Shown here piece by piece: positions 43,953-52,449 of a stretch of DNA of 64,000 bases (its first letter is position 1; every line of letters starts with the position of its first letter). The notes under the pieces were generated by a model. It searched no databases, was not told the origin of the DNA, and saw only the letters and a program-made list of their open reading frames with translations. This stretch comes from Prosthecobacter sp. SYSU 5D2 (lineage in GTDB: Bacteria > Verrucomicrobiota > Verrucomicrobiia > Verrucomicrobiales > Verrucomicrobiaceae): NCBI RefSeq assembly GCF_039655865.1, contig NZ_JBBYXL010000014.1, positions 108,536 to 172,535 of the forward strand. Reading direction: 5' to 3'. Both the position numbers and the translations under genes were made by a program.

Positions 43953-46001
43953 TCAGTCCCCGGTCTTCACCAGTTGTAGCGCATCCAGGATCACAAATCC
44001 GTCCGTGTCCTCGTTTCTCACCGTCAATATGCACTCGCCTTCCGCGCTCAGCATCACACTCCCTACGGTGCGAAAGGACTCCCCCTCCGCCATGGACAAC
44101 GTCTGATCCACCAGGATCCGGGCGGAATGGCTGCCGCTCTGGATCGCCACCGGCACCCGCGTGGCACGAGTTGAATGCGCCGAGTAGGCCATCCGCAGAT
44201 CATACTTGCCTGCCGCTGGTGCTTTAAACTTAAAGGTCGCCACTGATTTCCCGTCAGCGCGGCGGTCATCATGCACATAGCCATTCCCCACGTGCGGCTT
44301 GAAGCCGGATGAGTGTTTCCAGGTGCCGGACAGCTCCGCCTGTGCATCATCCAGAACAATGCCAGGCAGCTTTGCCGGATCAATGCTCATCGCCTTCACG
44401 GCCTCTGGTGGCAGCTCCTCCAGCACCGGCAGATCCAGCACCTGTTTCTGCGCCAGCAGCCGCTCTTTCAGGTCTGCGTATGGCAGCTTTTGCACCGCCA
44501 GGTCCTGCTTGGCAGCCAGCGCTGCCGCGATCCCCGCGCTCTGGCCCAGGATCATCCAGGTAGGCTCCACCCGGATGGAGGAGATGGCCACATGCGTGCA
44601 GGAAAGCGCCACCGGTACCAGCAGGTTGTCGCATTCCTGCGCCAGCGGAAGCAGGCTGCGATAAGGAATGTGATACGCATAGCCATGCCTGCGCCCTGGA
44701 ATGCGCACCGGGAAGATCGTCCCTTCATTGATCACCCCGCCATCCTTCAGCGCCACCCGCTGGCAGTCATGGGAATCAATCGGGAAGGATGACACGGCAA
44801 TGGCATCCTCCTTCTCCGGTTGATCCAAGATGTCCTTTTGGGAAACCACATACATGCCCTTCATGCGGCGGCCTTCGCGCACATAAAGCTGCGGGGACCA
44901 GTGGCCGTATTCTGGAAATTCATCTTTGCACAGCCCCAGCTCACCAAGCTCCGCACGCAGATGCTCCGGCACAGCCGCATCCGTCGTCAGGAAATGATAC
45001 AGCTCCAGCGTGTATTGTTTGTGGGCATCCCAGATCTTTTTACGCCCGGCCGCATCCGCCTCGCTCCAGCCATTACAGGCACCTACCAGGCCCATGGAGA
45101 ACTGTTTGCCGATGCCGTTGTTGGCATCAAACTTGTTGTTAGGCAGCGGATACAGGTCCCACAGAATGTGCGGCCTTTTTTCCTCGGCAAAGTAACGGCG
45201 CACCGCCTCAAAACGGGCCGGATCATAGTTCGCCGGCTTTGGAAATGGCACCCGGTTGGCCGCCTCTTTGGTCACGCACAGGCGGAAGCTGTACACCATG
45301 ACATTCTTGTCCCCTTCCTCCTCCGGGCCTGCATCATCCGTGGTCAGCAGCGGCAGGATTTTCCCCTCGGCGTCAAAGCCGTTGATCGGCATCTTGGCCT
45401 TCGGATACTGCTTGCCCGCATAGGACTCACCAAACTCCTTTTTTCCCTCGCGCCCGATCGTCCAGCTCACGCCCGCCGCCGCCAGCAGGTCTCCCTCATA
45501 CGTGGCATCCACAAAAGTCTTGGCCGTGAATTCCCCCTGGTCCGTCTTCACCCCGGTGATGTGGGGGCCCTCTTTGAGCGCCTTTTGCAGAATCTGCTTC
45601 GTCAGCACCTGTACCTTGGCTTCATCCAGCATTTGCCGGGTGATGCGCATGGCTACACTTGGCTCATAGGTCCACTTGCTCTGGTCTTTCACACTGACGT
45701 TGTAGGGCAGCTCGATTCCACGTTCCTCATAGTCCTTTTCGATGCGCGAATGCCATTCATCAAAAAGCCCCATCACCGTGCTGCGCACCGTCTGGTTGGA
45801 ATCGCTGAAACTCAACCCGCCCGTGTTCACACCGCCCACATGGTCCGTTGGCTCCAGCAACACGACAGAAGCTCCCTCTCTGGCAGCCGCAATGGCCGCA
45901 CAAAAGCCTCCGGGCGTCGCCCCATAGACAAGCACATCCGATTCCGTGGCCGCATGGGTCAGAGAGAGAAGACAGGGGAATAGCAGGAACAGTCGTTTCA
46001 T
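43953..46001 (-). CDS. Secreted FAD-dependent oxidoreductase with C-terminal golvesin/xanthan-lyase-like domain
   Basis: A 682-residue exported flavoprotein (signal MKRLFLLFPCLLSLTHAA). It belongs to the FAD_oxidored family: the dinucleotide motif VYGATPGGFCAAIAAAREGASVVLLE (split in use), TDHVGGVNTGGLSFSD, FVDATYEGDLLAAAGVSW and a second FAD contact around SRIRVEPTWMILGQSAGIAAALA, written here in shortened pieces. The last 125 residues (from AELSGTWKHSSGFKP) form a golvesin/xanthan-lyase C-like beta-sandwich that may bind glycans. Such proteins occur in polysaccharide-degrading Planctomycetes and Verrucomicrobia; the substrate is not established. Confidence 0.85.
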   Translation of the reverse strand: MKRLFLLFPCLLSLTHAATESDVLVYGATPGGFCAAIAAAREGASVVLLEPTDHVGGVNTGGLSFSDSNQTVRSTVMGLFDEWHSRIEKDYEERGIELPYNVSVKDQSKWTYEPSVAMRITRQMLDEAKVQVLTKQILQKALKEGPHITGVKTDQGEFTAKTFVDATYEGDLLAAAGVSWTIGREGKKEFGESYAGKQYPKAKMPINGFDAEGKILPLLTTDDAGPEEEGDKNVMVYSFRLCVTKEAANRVPFPKPANYDPARFEAVRRYFAEEKRPHILWDLYPLPNNKFDANNGIGKQFSMGLVGACNGWSEADAAGRKKIWDAHKQYTLELYHFLTTDAAVPEHLRAELGELGLCKDEFPEYGHWSPQLYVREGRRMKGMYVVSQKDILDQPEKEDAIAVSSFPIDSHDCQRVALKDGGVINEGTIFPVRIPGRRHGYAYHIPYRSLLPLAQECDNLLVPVALSCTHVAISSIRVEPTWMILGQSAGIAAALAAKQDLAVQKLPYADLKERLLAQKQVLDLPVLEELPPEAVKAMSIDPAKLPGIVLDDAQAELSGTWKHSSGFKPHVGNGYVHDDRRADGKSVATFKFKAPAAGKYDLRMAYSAHSTRATRVPVAIQSGSHSARILVDQTLSMAEGESFRTVGSVMLSAEGECILTVRNEDTDGFVILDALQLVKTGD

Positions 46002-46108
46002 GGTTGGTTAAAGCACCCTAAGGGCAGCAGCGTCCCTTTTTGGACAATCTTCTTCATCGGGGCCGCCAAAGGCTCCGCTATGCGGGCAAGCCACCAGATA
46101 GATGGCGC

Positions 46109-46381
46109 TTACTCCACGTCGCCAAAACCCGTCGTGATCAGCTCTTCCAGATCCGCCATGGCAGCCTCCGCATCTACCCCTTCCGTGGTCAGCTTGATCA
46201 CTTCTCCACGACCTGCGGCCAGCATCATCAGGCCCATGATGCTTTTTCCATTAACAGGCTCATCATCCTTCTCCACCCAAATGTCGCATTTGTACTTGCT
46301 GGCACGTTTCACGAACTGCGCCGCCGGACGGGCGTGCATCCCCATCTTGTTTCGGATTGTAAGGTCTTTGCTGAGAGTCAT
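46109..46381 (-). CDS. ptsH: HPr phosphocarrier protein
   Basis: A 90-residue HPr. His16 in NKMGMHARPAA is the phosphocarrier site and Ser47 in NGKSIMGLMML is the regulatory site for HPr kinase. It lies 23 bases downstream of hprK on the same strand. No enzyme I or sugar-specific EII genes occur in the window, so the pair may form a regulatory (incomplete) PTS, as in several non-sugar-transporting bacteria. Confidence 0.95.
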   Translation of the reverse strand: MTLSKDLTIRNKMGMHARPAAQFVKRASKYKCDIWVEKDDEPVNGKSIMGLMMLAAGRGEVIKLTTEGVDAEAAMADLEELITTGFGDVE

Positions 46382-46404
46382 GCGGTAATTTGGCTGGGCG
46401 CGGT

Positions 46405-47373
46405 TTAACCTATCTGGTCGTCTGCCATCTTTTTCAACAATCTTTGATCAAACTCAACGGCACTGTTATAGCCAAAGGTGCGCAGTTTATAATTCAGGGC
46501 CGCCAGCTCGATGAGGCCCGCCACGTCGCGGCCTGGGGCCACCGGTATGTCCACCTTGGCCACCGTCAGGCCCATGATGTCCGTCGTCTGGGCAGCCATG
46601 CCCACACGCTCCAGGTCATTGGATTCCGCCAGGTGCACCAGATTGACGGCCAGATCCAGCCGCTTGCTCATCCGCACGGAGCCCACGCCAAACAGCGCCG
46701 CCACGTTCAGAATGCCCAGGCCGCGGATTTCGATCATGTTGCGCGTCATCTCCGGGGCCGAGCCGATGATCTCCCTTTCCTCAATGAGCCGCAGCCGCAC
46801 CGCATCATCCGCCACCAGGCTGGCCCCGCGCTGCAGCAGGCCGATCACGCTTTCGCTTTTCCCGCAGCCGCTCTTGCCCTGAACCAGCACGCCGATGCCC
46901 TGCACATCCACCAGGCAGCCGTGCACCAGCATCGTCGGCGCAAAAGCCCACTCCAGCTTGATCGTCGCCGCATTGATGAACTTCATCGTGATCATGCTCG
47001 TCTGGAAAACGGAAATCCCGGCCTCGTTGGCCACCGCCACCAGGTCCTCGCTCAGCCGCTGGCCGCGCGCCACAATCAGACAGGGGATCTCCCAGCTGCA
47101 AAGCTGGCTGAATCTGGCCGCACGCAGCTTCGGCTCCAGCCCCTCCAAAAAGGAATGTTCCGAGTTCCCGATGATCTGCACCCGCTTGTAGGCAAAATAG
47201 GTGAAAAAGCCCGAAAGAGCCAGACCTGGCCGGTTCACCGACGGCTCCGAAATCTTTCTCTTGAATCCTACATCGCTGCCCACCAGACGCAGTTTCAGCA
47301 CCTTTTCATTGGTTTTAAAAAACTCCTCCACCGTGACGGCGGACGGACGTTTCATTTTCATGGAGGGACTCAT
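46405..47373 (-). CDS. hprK: HPr kinase/phosphorylase
   Basis: A bifunctional enzyme that phosphorylates or dephosphorylates the regulatory Ser of HPr. From ATG 47373 (MSPSMKMKRP) it has 322 residues. The N-terminal domain spans about 10-130, and the catalytic domain has HGCLVDVQGIG (His151), P-loop GKSGCGKS (166-173), ADDAVRLR, and the HprK signature EIRGLGILNV (215-224), ending in YNSAVEFDQRLLKKM. A longer start at 47409 adds 12 residues and is less likely. It lies 23 bases upstream of ptsH, forming an operon. Confidence 0.95.
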   Translation of the reverse strand: MSPSMKMKRPSAVTVEEFFKTNEKVLKLRLVGSDVGFKRKISEPSVNRPGLALSGFFTYFAYKRVQIIGNSEHSFLEGLEPKLRAARFSQLCSWEIPCLIVARGQRLSEDLVAVANEAGISVFQTSMITMKFINAATIKLEWAFAPTMLVHGCLVDVQGIGVLVQGKSGCGKSESVIGLLQRGASLVADDAVRLRLIEEREIIGSAPEMTRNMIEIRGLGILNVAALFGVGSVRMSKRLDLAVNLVHLAESNDLERVGMAAQTTDIMGLTVAKVDIPVAPGRDVAGLIELAALNYKLRTFGYNSAVEFDQRLLKKMADDQIG

Positions 47374-47469
47374 ATCGCAAATAGGGGCAGGACAGCCCTG
47401 AAATGTCACAATCCGGCACCCGAGGCAAGCCCTCTGTCACCTCCGGCCCCGCTCATGGTCTTTTTACAC

Positions 47470-47505
47470 AAAAAAAGTCCCCACCACCGGCAGGCAGCGG
47501 GGACT
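47470..47505 (-). terminator. Rho-independent terminator of the sulfatase operon
   Basis: On the minus strand AGTCCCC pairs with GGGGACT across a 16-base loop and is followed by seven T residues (complement of 47470-47476). It starts 20 bases after the stop of the last sulfatase gene and separates the operon from hprK. Confidence 0.82.
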
Positions 47506-47524
47506 CATGAAATGTTAGTCCACC

Positions 47525-49066
47525 TCACTCAATAATCGGATCCGTCCGCTTCACCGTCGTCCCTTCCCAGACGGCCTCATCCGTCGCCTTGTCGTAGGTC
47601 AGCACGCGGCTGGCACTGTTCGGGGCAGGCGGCACATCAATTTTAGGCAGCCATTTTTTGTGCTCGGCGATGACTTCCGCATACTCCGGTTTCCCGGCCA
47701 GATTGTCCCATTCCTCGGGATCTTTGACCATGTCGTAGAGTTCCTCGCTGCCATCGGCATAGTGGATGTAGCGCCATTTTTCACTTCGGATGCCATGGTT
47801 GCCCTGGTTATGGCTGGTGATGGCAGGACGCTCGCGCTTCGCTGCGGCATCCTTGAGCTGCGGCACCAAGCTCAGGCCTTCGATGTCATCACGTGCGGGG
47901 ACCCCGGCCAGTTCAATCAGCGTCGGATACATGTCCAAAAGCTCGGCCGGCTGGGTGCTGCGGCCCCCTTTCGTCACGCCCGGTCCCGCGAAAATGAGCG
48001 GCACTTTCGTCCCCCGGTCCCACAGAGTGTTTTTTCCCGTGATAGCCTTTTCCCCCAAATGCCAGCCATGGTCACCCCATAGCACCACGATGGTATTGTC
48101 CGCCTGGCCACTTTCTTCCAGGGCGTCCATGAGTCTGCCCACCTGGGCATCCACAAAACTGGTGCAGGCCAGGTAGCTGCGCACCAGATTCCGCCACTGG
48201 TTGTTTTCCTTCACCCACTTCAGGCGCGGCTCCGGCAGATTCCAATGCATGTACCAGGAAAAACGCGGCGTGTCGTCGCGGTCGCCTTCCTTGATTTTAG
48301 GCAGCACGCTGTCGTCATCTGGATACAGGTCGAACCACTTCTGGGTCGCGTAGCACGGCACATGAGGCAGGAAAAATCCGGCCGCCAGAAAGAACGGCTG
48401 GTCCTTCGGCGCGTTTTTGATCTGCTCCACCGTCCATGAGGCCACCTGATAGTCTCCTTTGCCAGTGTCATCATTGTCCAGCGGCCAGACGCCCCAGTCC
48501 ATCAGCGGATGATCCCCCATGGGCGTGGGCGGGATGAGCTTCTTCGGCGGCTTGGTGCCAACGCCGCCATAAGGGGCAGTGACATGGAACTCAGGCACGG
48601 TTTTCCCAGCGCCTTCCGCCTGGGCTTTGGCCTTTGCCTTCGGCCCCTTCCCTCCCTTGCCGACATTGCCCGTCCCACCATGGTAAATTTTGCCAGTCGC
48701 CCCGGTGCGGTAGCCATGATTGGCAAAGTGTTGCGGCAGCGCCACACGATCCTTCCACTCCGGCAAGGTGCGAAACCAAGGTGCGAGACCATAGACCCCG
48801 GTCGTGGTGGGGCGCAGGCCTAACATCAAGCTCGTTCTGGACGGATTGCACAGGGGGGCATTGCAATGGGCATTCAGGAAAACCGTGCCTTTTGCGGCCA
48901 ACCGGTCGATGTTCGGTGTCTTGGCCATGGGGTGGCCGCCTAGAGTGCCGATCCAGTCGTTCTGGTCATCAATGGCGATGAACAGGATGTTCGGTTTTTT
49001 AGCCTCGGCAGAAAAGCCCGCTGAGGCCAGGGCCACACCGGCAATGAAAATAGAAAATAGCTTCAT
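47525..49066 (-). CDS. Secreted sulfatase (iduronate-2-sulfatase-like)
   Basis: A 513-residue type I sulfatase, third of three at the end of the operon. It has a signal peptide (MKLFSIFIAGVALASAGFSA), metal residues Asp33-Asp34 (IAIDDQND) and the formylglycine motif C73-N-P-S-R77 followed by TSLMLG. Later metal/catalytic segments are VLWGDHGWHLGE and KNTLWDRGTKVPLI. The sequence style resembles iduronate-2-sulfatase relatives acting on sulfated polysaccharides. A Gly/Lys/Ala-rich insertion (GGKGPKAKAKAQAEGAG) near residue 135 is unusual. Activation would need an FGE/SUMF-type enzyme, which is not in this window. Confidence 0.92.
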   Translation of the reverse strand: MKLFSIFIAGVALASAGFSAEAKKPNILFIAIDDQNDWIGTLGGHPMAKTPNIDRLAAKGTVFLNAHCNAPLCNPSRTSLMLGLRPTTTGVYGLAPWFRTLPEWKDRVALPQHFANHGYRTGATGKIYHGGTGNVGKGGKGPKAKAKAQAEGAGKTVPEFHVTAPYGGVGTKPPKKLIPPTPMGDHPLMDWGVWPLDNDDTGKGDYQVASWTVEQIKNAPKDQPFFLAAGFFLPHVPCYATQKWFDLYPDDDSVLPKIKEGDRDDTPRFSWYMHWNLPEPRLKWVKENNQWRNLVRSYLACTSFVDAQVGRLMDALEESGQADNTIVVLWGDHGWHLGEKAITGKNTLWDRGTKVPLIFAGPGVTKGGRSTQPAELLDMYPTLIELAGVPARDDIEGLSLVPQLKDAAAKRERPAITSHNQGNHGIRSEKWRYIHYADGSEELYDMVKDPEEWDNLAGKPEYAEVIAEHKKWLPKIDVPPAPNSASRVLTYDKATDEAVWEGTTVKRTDPIIE

Positions 49067-49096
49067 GATTCTGTTCTTTAAATCGGTCGTTTCACT

Positions 49097-50470
49097 TCAC
49101 TTCCACTCGTTCACCTCACTCCATTCGGTGATGACCTTGCGTTCCTTCACCGGCCACCAGCTGGCAATCTTCCCAGCCAGGTGCTTCACCACTTCCGGAT
49201 TATCCTTGGCTAGGTTGTTATTCTCATCGGGGTCGGCCATCAGGTCATAGAGCTGCGGGCGTTTTTCTGTCCTTGGATGCGTGCTGGCATAACGTCCCAG
49301 CTTCCCGTCATAGGTCAGCAGCAGCTTCCATTTGTCCTCGATCACCCAGCGGAAAATCAGACTGGCTTCGGGCTTGTCCACATCCGCCACATCGTGGGCA
49401 AAGGTCTCGCCAAAGAGCGTATTCCGCTCCAGCTTCTTGCCATCACGGATCATCGGCATCAGGTCCATGCCTGGCAGTTTTTCAGGGATGCGTGCTCCGG
49501 CTGCGCTGAGCACGGTGGGCACCAGGTCAATGCTGCTCACCAGTTCGTCCCGTTTGCCCGGCTTGATCACGCCCGGCCAGCTCAGCATGATCGGCTGACG
49601 GGTGCCGCCTTCATTTGGCGACTGCTTGGAGCGCGGGGCATAGCCTTTGCCATCCGGCTGCTGGATCCAGCCATTGTCACAGATGTAATACACCAGGGTG
49701 TTTTCCGTCAGGCCCTTCTTGTCCAGGTAGTCCAGCAGTTCCCCGCAGGTTTCGTCGAACCACTCGCACATGGCATAATACTTCGCCACGTTCAGGGAGT
49801 CCACCTTGTCCCGATACTTGGCCAGCAGGCGCTCCGGCGGTGTATGCGGCGTATGCGGCATAAACGGAGAATACCAAAGATAAAATGGCTTTTTTTCCGC
49901 CTGGGCATGGTCCACAAAATCCAGAACCGGTTGCAAGCCTTCGCGGCCAATCTTCAGGCCATCATCACCATGGCGGCCACCCTTGTTGGGAAAACCCCGC
50001 GTCATGCCATGGGTGAAGCCGCCACGCTGATACGGTCCCTCCCACCATTTGCCGGACTGATGACTCAAATAACCTTTTTCACCCAGTAGTTTCGGCAACG
50101 TTGGCTGCGCGTCCATGTGGCTGATCAGGCGCTCACGCAGGGCATCATACGCGGGTGTATCCGGTTTGGCCAGATCATGAGACGGATCATTTCCTGTGAT
50201 CTTATGCTGATGAGTATAAAGTCCCGTAGCCAGGGTGGCCAGTGATGGCCTGCATAGAGCCGTGGGCACATAACCGCGAGTGAAGACCGCGCTCCGCGCC
50301 GCCAGCTTGTCCAGGTTCGGCGTCTTGATCACCTCATGCCCCATGAAGCTGTAATCCTTATAGGACTGGTCATCGGAGAGAATGAAAACTATGTTAGGCG
50401 GCGCATCGGCGGCTTTGGCAAACCCGGCCATCATGGCCAGTGCGGTGATGTAAGTGAGGAGGTGCTTCAT
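49097..50470 (-). CDS. Secreted sulfatase with a CRPSL maturation motif
   Basis: A 457-residue sulfatase from ATG 50470 (signal MKHLLTYITALAMMAGFAKA). ILSDDQSYKDYSFMGHEVIKTPNLD provides the metal aspartates, and YYICDNGWIQQPDGKGYAPRSKQSPNEGGTRQPIML the distal active-site part (given as key phrases). The maturation motif is C73-R-P-S-L77: the usual Arg of CxPSR is Leu, followed by ATLATG. Arg at this point is normally important for formylglycine formation and active-site geometry, so activity deserves a check. It lies between two sulfatases with canonical CxPSR. Confidence 0.88.
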   Translation of the reverse strand: MKHLLTYITALAMMAGFAKAADAPPNIVFILSDDQSYKDYSFMGHEVIKTPNLDKLAARSAVFTRGYVPTALCRPSLATLATGLYTHQHKITGNDPSHDLAKPDTPAYDALRERLISHMDAQPTLPKLLGEKGYLSHQSGKWWEGPYQRGGFTHGMTRGFPNKGGRHGDDGLKIGREGLQPVLDFVDHAQAEKKPFYLWYSPFMPHTPHTPPERLLAKYRDKVDSLNVAKYYAMCEWFDETCGELLDYLDKKGLTENTLVYYICDNGWIQQPDGKGYAPRSKQSPNEGGTRQPIMLSWPGVIKPGKRDELVSSIDLVPTVLSAAGARIPEKLPGMDLMPMIRDGKKLERNTLFGETFAHDVADVDKPEASLIFRWVIEDKWKLLLTYDGKLGRYASTHPRTEKRPQLYDLMADPDENNNLAKDNPEVVKHLAGKIASWWPVKERKVITEWSEVNEWK

Positions 50471-50492
50471 GGTTGGAAAAAGGTAAAACGGT

Positions 50493-52442
50493 TCAGGGCT
50501 GGCTTGCAAAGGTCCAGACTTTGACGGGCTTCCCGTCATTCTTGGTGATCACACTCAGCGACTCGATCTCCAAAGGAACCTTGGCCGCCGGCAAAAAGAG
50601 GCGGAAGCCAGCCAGTGAAGTCTTGATGGGCAGCTCAAGCGTGATGTCCTGCCATTCGCCGCCGCCCGTCATGGCATACTCGAGGATGTTGACGTCATTC
50701 ACGAATGTCTCCTGGTCCCCAGTGCGCCAGTGGATACTCCCAGCGCCACCCTTAGCACTGCGTGCCCGCATCTTGAGCGTGACCGCTCCATTTGCCTTCA
50801 CGGATGCATTGCCCAGAAACGGCCGGGGCACTTCGGCGTCAATGCGCAGCGCCCCTTTCACCAGCGTGGCCTTGCATCCTTTCGGCACCAGGCCTCGCAT
50901 CGGGTCCACCCCGGCTTTCGTCACATTCGCCGGAGCTTTGTAAGCCGGGTTTGGCTTCGGCACCAACGCGCCTGTGTCTTTGAGGAACCCGTCAATTAGC
51001 ACATCCAGCTCCTTCACCTTGTCAGGCATTTGTTCAGCCAGGTTGTTCTGCTCACCGATGTCATCTTTTAAATTATACAGCTCACGTGGCACCCCTTCGT
51101 CAAACCAGCGGATGAGTTTGAAGTCACCTTCGCAGACAGTCGCCCCGCCTTCAAAAGGCCGGTAAGGGAAGAAGTTAAAAAAGGCGGTCCGTTCAAGCCC
51201 TTCCTTCCCCATCAGCACAGGTACCAGGCTCACCCCGTCGATTACCTGCTTCTCTGGTTTGGCCACTCCCGTCAGTTCCAGCACCGTCGGATAAAGATCA
51301 ATGTGCCCCACGATGCTTTCCTCGTTCACACTGCCAGGCTTGATGCGGTCTCCCCACGACCAGATCATCGGCACACGCGTCCCGCCTTCATACAGTTTAG
51401 ACTTTCCTTCTCGCAGCGGCGTGTTGTCGGTCGGGGCCCGGTCCCCGGCCCATTTGCGCCAGTCAGTCAGAGCCTCGTTTTTAAACTTCTCCGCTTGTGC
51501 AGTCTTCGCCGTATTGGGGATGTTGCTGTGGACATTGCCCCCATTGTCCGAGTAAAAGATAATGATCGTATTTTCAGTTAGGCCACGCTTGTCCAGCTCG
51601 TCCAAAATCGTACCGAAGCACTCATCCACACTGCGTAGCATGGAGGCCATGATCGGATTTCCCTGAACGCCGCGCGGATCTTTCTTCTTCGCAAATTCCG
51701 CCGTATATTCCGGCTTGTGTCCCCAGGGACCATGCACCCCATAGCACCACAGGTTCAGAAAAAATGGCTTCCCCTCGCTCCCGGCGATGAACTTCACCGC
51801 CTCCTGCGCCTGCCTGTCCACGATGTATTCACCCTCCGGTCCGTCCGTAATGGTGCCCACTTTGTTCTTGTTGTTCGGTATCCCTTCCTTCGTCACCCCA
51901 TACGGTGAAAAATAATTTCCTGGCGGCCCAGGATCAGGCGCGCAATGAAAGGCCACATCGAAGCCCTGTTTTTCAGGCCTGTGCATCTCCGTCAGGCCCA
52001 GGTGCCATTTGCCAATGTGAGCCGTGCGATAGCCTGCTTCCTTCAAAGCCTCCGCCAGGGTAATCTCCGAAAGGTCCAGGTAGTTCTTGCTCTCCGGGCT
52101 GATCATCGGCCGGTTTGGTGGTGCGCTCTCCGGCATAAAGTTATGCCCTTCTGGCTGCGGCGGCAGGTGTCCGCTGGCCGTTAAGACACCGTGCCGGGTC
52201 GGGTGTTTGCCGCTCAAAATACTCGCCCGTGAGGGAGAGCATAGCGGGTTGGCATAGGCCCGCGTGAACCTCATCCCTCGTTTGGCAAAACGGTCTATGT
52301 TAGGCGTCTCATAATATTGCGAGCCATAGACTCCGCTGTCCATCCAGCCCATGTCATCCACCAGAAAGAGGACCACGTTCGGTTTTTCAGCGGCTGTAAC
52401 CAGCCCTGTCAAAAGAAAGATACCCAGTAGTATTTGTTTCAT
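50493..52442 (-). CDS. Secreted sulfatase with C-terminal beta-sandwich extension
   Basis: A 649-residue sulfatase from ATG 52442 (signal MKQILLGIFLLTGLVTAAE). It has FLVDDMGWMD with the metal aspartates, the formylglycine motif C68-S-P-S-R72 and FYSDNGGNVHSN as the distal metal site. The sulfatase domain ends near residue 490. The last 150 residues (GCKATLVKGALRIDAEVPRPFLG onward, to KVWTFASQP) look like a carbohydrate-binding-like beta-sandwich. It starts 7 bases after the DUF1501 stop, indicating tight operon structure, and the next sulfatase follows. Confidence 0.92.
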   Translation of the reverse strand: MKQILLGIFLLTGLVTAAEKPNVVLFLVDDMGWMDSGVYGSQYYETPNIDRFAKRGMRFTRAYANPLCSPSRASILSGKHPTRHGVLTASGHLPPQPEGHNFMPESAPPNRPMISPESKNYLDLSEITLAEALKEAGYRTAHIGKWHLGLTEMHRPEKQGFDVAFHCAPDPGPPGNYFSPYGVTKEGIPNNKNKVGTITDGPEGEYIVDRQAQEAVKFIAGSEGKPFFLNLWCYGVHGPWGHKPEYTAEFAKKKDPRGVQGNPIMASMLRSVDECFGTILDELDKRGLTENTIIIFYSDNGGNVHSNIPNTAKTAQAEKFKNEALTDWRKWAGDRAPTDNTPLREGKSKLYEGGTRVPMIWSWGDRIKPGSVNEESIVGHIDLYPTVLELTGVAKPEKQVIDGVSLVPVLMGKEGLERTAFFNFFPYRPFEGGATVCEGDFKLIRWFDEGVPRELYNLKDDIGEQNNLAEQMPDKVKELDVLIDGFLKDTGALVPKPNPAYKAPANVTKAGVDPMRGLVPKGCKATLVKGALRIDAEVPRPFLGNASVKANGAVTLKMRARSAKGGAGSIHWRTGDQETFVNDVNILEYAMTGGGEWQDITLELPIKTSLAGFRLFLPAAKVPLEIESLSVITKNDGKPVKVWTFASQP

Positions 52443-52449
52443 AAAAATA

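Noticed and set aside
44820..45983. 387-codon open frame on the plus strand
   Set aside because: Antisense to the FAD oxidoreductase gene; composition is that of a shadow frame.
46390..47535. 381-codon open frame on the plus strand
   Set aside because: Antisense to hprK and running through its terminator region; no domain.
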